Below, one piece after another: positions 6,186 to 8,093 of a stretch of 8,093 bases of DNA. How positions within the stretch are numbered: position 1 is the stretch's first letter; each line of letters opens with the position of its first letter. Origin of the DNA: an uncultured Prevotellaceae bacterium. GTDB taxonomy: Bacteria; Bacteroidota; Bacteroidia; Bacteroidales; Bacteroidaceae. The translations under genes and the position numbers were made by a program. The stretch lies in the NCBI GenBank assembly GCA_947306845.1, contig CAMZHP010000142.1, positions 1-8,093 of the forward strand. The letters are read 5' to 3'. The notes below the pieces were generated by a model. It worked only from the letters and a program-made list of their open reading frames with translations, did no database searches and was not told where the DNA came from.

Positions 6186-6509
6186 ATGGATTACAAGAAG
6201 TCAAAAGCACCTGTCAACACTGTCACACGCAACATCATGGACCTCTGCCAGGACACTGGCAACATTTATGAGAGTGTGGCTATCATCTCAAAACGTGCCA
6301 ATCAGATATCGGTGGAGATCAAGCAGGATCTTAGCCAGAAACTGCAGGAGTTCGCTTCCTACAACGACACCTTGGAGGAAGTGTTTGAGAACCGTGAGCA
6401 GATCGAGATCTCACGCTACTACGAGAAATTGCCCAAACCCACACTGCTTGCTACTCAGGAATTCATCGAGGGCAATGTGTTCTGGCGCGACCCATCCAAG
6501 GAGGCTTAG
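6186..6509 (+). CDS. rpoZ: RNA polymerase omega subunit (Rpb6-like)
   Basis: Omega binds and chaperones the beta' subunit during RNA polymerase assembly. The 107-residue protein carries the conserved core of the omega/Rpb6 family: TGNIYESVAIISKRANQIS (24-42), then the helical KLQEF (52-56), and EEVFENREQIEISRYYEKLPKPT (64-86). The latter part is typical of the Bacteroidota version and is absent from the shorter proteobacterial omega. The length is normal for the phylum. The start ATG is 18 nt after the bamD stop, with no promoter between, so the two are co-transcribed. Close linkage of bamD and the omega gene is, from general knowledge, common in Bacteroidota. Nothing about the sequence is unusual. 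Confidence 0.93.
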   Translation: MDYKKSKAPVNTVTRNIMDLCQDTGNIYESVAIISKRANQISVEIKQDLSQKLQEFASYNDTLEEVFENREQIEISRYYEKLPKPTLLATQEFIEGNVFWRDPSKEA

Positions 6510-6511
6510 TT

Positions 6512-6976
6512 ATGTGGCAGCGCATTCAGACCGTATATCTGCTCCTGGCACTCATTGTCACGGTGGTATGCCTTTGTTTCCCGTTGGGCTTTTTTGAGCC
6601 AGTTGGGATGGGGGGGAACACTGTGATGTACAACCTCTGGAATGTGATGCCCGACGGCGCACGGGATTTTGGTGGCGTATGGCCGCTGTTTGTCCTGCTG
6701 CTCAATACCTGTCCGCTCAACCTGTGGGCTATAGTCTCCTTTAAGAACAGAAAATTTCAGGTTCGCCTCTGCACGATTTGTGTATTCCTCATTTTCCTCT
6801 GGGTATGCTATGGAATAGGAGTCGTCCGCGGACAAAACCTAGGTTTTGAGAGCAAGTTCCATCCTTATTATTTCAATGATTTGCTGCCTGTGCTGGCATT
6901 CGTCTTCTATATGCTTGCACGCCGGGGCATCATCAAGGATGAGAAACTCGTTAGGAGCATGGATCATATAAGGTAA
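6512..6976 (+). CDS. DUF4293 family four-helix membrane protein
   Basis: This 154-residue inner-membrane protein has four predicted membrane segments at about 6-26, 57-77, 87-106 and 121-137. The first follows the MWQRIQTVYLLLA start usual in this family, and a soluble loop of about 30 residues lies between the first two segments. The C-terminal ARRGIIKDEKLVRSMDHIR (136-154) matches the conserved RGIxxDExLVRSxDRIR ending of the Bacteroidota-specific DUF4293 family (PF14126), whose function is unknown. The ATG lies 2 nt after the rpoZ stop, which indicates translational coupling and places the gene firmly in the bamD-rpoZ operon. Its TAA stop overlaps the first arm of an 11-bp inverted repeat. 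No enzymatic motif is visible. Confidence 0.88.
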   Translation: MWQRIQTVYLLLALIVTVVCLCFPLGFFEPVGMGGNTVMYNLWNVMPDGARDFGGVWPLFVLLLNTCPLNLWAIVSFKNRKFQVRLCTICVFLIFLWVCYGIGVVRGQNLGFESKFHPYYFNDLLPVLAFVFYMLARRGIIKDEKLVRSMDHIR

Positions 6977-7069
6977 AATCCGGTCTATTGCTCACATATT
7001 ATACGACAAGGGGATGTGCTAGACGGCATGTCCCCTTGTCGTTTCATAATCTGCGAACACCGGATTTTA
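6974..7069. repeat. 11-bp inverted repeat enclosing the terminator hairpin
   Basis: TAAAATCCGGT at 6974-6984 is the exact reverse complement of ACCGGATTTTA at 7059-7069. The left arm begins with the DUF4293 stop codon; the right arm overlaps the first bases of the downstream tandem repeat. The strong hairpin at 7003-7042 lies between the arms, giving a two-level structure. Confidence 0.7.
7003..7045 (+). terminator. Strong hairpin, probable terminator of the bamD-rpoZ-DUF4293 operon
   Basis: ACGACAAGGGGA (7003-7014) pairs perfectly with 7031-7042. Four further pairs, two of them wobbles, extend the stem to 16 bp around an 8-nt loop, CTAGACGG. It begins 26 nt after the DUF4293 stop. Only a short T run (7042-7044) follows, so termination may be imperfect or depend on another factor. 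Confidence 0.65.
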
Positions 7070-7212
7070 TTTCTTCGCGAATTATCGAATTCAAGAATTT
7101 TTCTGTGCTCCCCAATTCTCCAATTCGCTAACTCGTGATTTTATTTCTTCTCACGAATTATCGAATTCAAGAATTTTTCTGTGCTCCCCAATTCTCCAAT
7201 TCGCTAATTCGG
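7063..7212. repeat. Tandem duplication of a block of about 75 bp (74 and 76 bp copies)
   Basis: Copy one is 7063-7136 and copy two 7137-7212. Both begin GATTTTATTTCTTC and share an identical 54-bp core (7078-7131 and 7154-7207). They differ by a 2-bp length change plus one base near the start, and two substitutions near the end. A third copy begins at 7213 (GATTTTTTTTCTTC) and then breaks off. Each copy contains the complementary words CGAATT and AATTCG, and an 8-bp sub-period, CCAATTCT CCAATTCG CTAAxTCG. Confidence 0.9.
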
Positions 7213-7470
7213 GATTTTTTTTCTTCTTTTTTGAGAACGCCTTGGCGTTTTTTCGTGAGCATCACGTTTAAAGAATGTCAACCAATCCTGTTTTTCTATT
7301 TTTTTTCGAAGCGAAGCGTTTTTTGATTATCTCTTCTTTTCGAATAGGTCTGAACTTGCGAAATTGAATTCTCCAATTACCTCCCCTTCGGTCAGTGGGT
7401 CTTCGACAAATCTCTCTAATTCGGGAAAAAAGTAAAAAATATTGAGTGATACTTCGAAATTCCTGATTTT

Positions 7471-7502
7471 TTTGGAAATATGGATAATAATTCTTATCTT
7501 TG
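7471..7502 (+). promoter_or_regulatory. Bacteroidota-type promoter of the mscS-like gene
   Basis: TTTG at 7471-7474, a 20-bp spacer and TATCTTTG at 7495-7502 match the consensus exactly. Transcription would start near 7509, leaving a leader of about 47 nt before the ATG at 7556. Confidence 0.82.
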
Positions 7503-7555
7503 ACCCCAGTTTGAATGATCTTGAGAATTACTTCTAACCTTAACCTTATTATATT

Positions 7556-8093
7556 ATGTTGGAAAAGATTTTATCCCCCGAGACTTACTCAATGCTGGGA
7601 CAATGGGCATTGAGTTTTTGCAAAAACGTCCTTGTGGCGATTATCGTCTACATCGTCGGCAGCTGGATTATCAAATGGATCAATAAACTGATCAAGAAAA
7701 TGCTCAAGAAGAGCAATGTGGATCCCTCGCTCTATTCGTTCCTGACAAGCATCGTCAGCGTGGTGTGCTGGCTCCTGCTCGCCATCGTCATCATCTCCAT
7801 TCTCGGCATCGAGACCTCCTCGTTCATCGCTCTCTTCGCTTCTGCTGGTGTTGCTATCGGCATGGCCCTCAGCGGTACGTTGCAGAACTTTGCCGGAGGT
7901 GTCATGATCTTGCTCTTCAAACCCTTCAAGGTGGGTGACTTCATCGAGGCTCAGGGATATCAGGGCACAGTGAAGGAAATACAGATTTTCAACACCATCA
8001 TCCGCACCAATGATGCGCAGACCATCATCATCCCTAACGGTGAAATGTCAACAAAGAGCATGAAAAACTACTCGACGGAGAAATACCGCCGTG
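7556..8093 (+). CDS. MscS-family small-conductance mechanosensitive channel, N-terminal 179 residues
   Basis: MscS-type channels form heptamers in the inner membrane and open under membrane tension to release solutes during hypo-osmotic shock. Three membrane segments are visible: about 18-40, 62-84, and the pore-lining TM3 at about 90-122. TM3 has the Gly/Ala packing pattern of the family (FASAGVAIGMALSGTLQNFAGG, 94-115). The start of the beta domain follows, FKPFKVGDFIEAQGYQGTVKEI (121-142), then IIIPNGEMS at 157-165. The short N-terminus fits the compact E. coli MscS type (about 286 residues) rather than large MscK/MscM-type channels. The frame is open at the window edge, so roughly the last third is missing. 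It has its own promoter and follows a long noncoding stretch, so it is not part of the upstream operon. No defect is visible in the part present. Confidence 0.95.
   Translation, partial: MLEKILSPETYSMLGQWALSFCKNVLVAIIVYIVGSWIIKWINKLIKKMLKKSNVDPSLYSFLTSIVSVVCWLLLAIVIISILGIETSSFIALFASAGVAIGMALSGTLQNFAGGVMILLFKPFKVGDFIEAQGYQGTVKEIQIFNTIIRTNDAQTIIIPNGEMSTKSMKNYSTEKYRR

Larger units (their letters stand above)
6977..7555. other. 579-bp noncoding region between DUF4293 and the mscS-like gene
   Basis: In order it contains: a strong hairpin (7003-7042) nested inside an 11-bp inverted repeat; two tandem copies of a block of about 75 bp (7063-7212); a T-rich stretch with small weak hairpins (about 7235-7325); a diverged echo of the repeat words at about 7364-7425 (AATTCTCCAATT, CTAATTCGG); and the mscS promoter (7471-7502). 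The only sizeable frame, 63 codons at 7135-7326, begins inside the repeat and encodes a low-complexity Phe/Ser/Leu peptide, so I do not call it a gene. No tRNA is visible. Confidence 0.7.

Noticed and set aside
7063..7230. Possible CRISPR array
   Set aside because: The units abut with no unique spacers, there are only two full copies, and no cas gene is nearby. It is a tandem duplication.
7234..7266. Two small hairpins (AACGC/GCGTT and CGTGA/TCACG) as terminators
   Set aside because: Each has a 5-bp stem and no gene reads into them from either side. The T-run after the first is part of a generally T-rich stretch.
7135..7326. 63-codon frame in the intergenic region before mscS
   Set aside because: It begins inside the tandem duplication, is low complexity, and has no promoter of its own or protein-like composition.

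Overview
The window looks like a Bacteroidota chromosome, most likely Prevotella or a close relative. Nearly every gene start is preceded by a Bacteroidota-type promoter (TTTG, about 20 bp, TAnnTTTG) rather than a Shine-Dalgarno sequence. Several products also belong to families typical of the phylum: the Rpb6-like omega subunit, a DUF4293 membrane protein, and an AAA-ATPase of the PF09820/DUF1703 type. Genus is inferred from protein resemblance and was not tested.

Layout, left to right. (1) Positions 1-773, minus: the N-terminal half of a PF09820-type AAA ATPase, cut by the window edge, with a clear promoter at 793-824. (2) Positions 1109-1606, plus: a small exported protein with a histidine-rich tail. 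(3) Positions 1607-1762: a convergent intergenic region with a bidirectional hairpin terminator flanked by two different 7-bp tandem repeat arrays; one of them encodes the last residues and the stop of uvrB. (4) Positions 1745-3778, minus: complete uvrB, with a tandemly duplicated promoter-like element upstream. (5) Positions 3779-4172: a noncoding divergent region with a GC-richer patch. (6) Positions 4173-5213, plus: an OprB-like outer-membrane porin that probably starts at TTG. (7) Positions 5337-6976, plus: a tight three-gene operon, bamD - rpoZ (omega) - DUF4293, ending in a strong hairpin. (8) Positions 6977-7555: a 579-bp noncoding stretch with a nested inverted repeat, a 74/76-bp tandem duplication and a clear promoter. 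(9) Positions 7556-8093, plus: the N-terminal part of an MscS-family mechanosensitive channel, cut by the right edge.

Most of this is core cell-envelope and information-processing biology: nucleotide excision repair (UvrB), outer-membrane assembly (BamD), RNA polymerase assembly (omega), outer-membrane permeation (porin) and osmotic protection (MscS). I do not see a convincing new multi-gene system. The less ordinary material is intergenic: short-period AATT-rich or TTGAA-type repeat arrays sitting directly at gene 3' ends, a 21-bp duplicated promoter element before uvrB, and the duplicated block upstream of mscS. The histidine-rich exported protein is the most interesting uncharacterised product.
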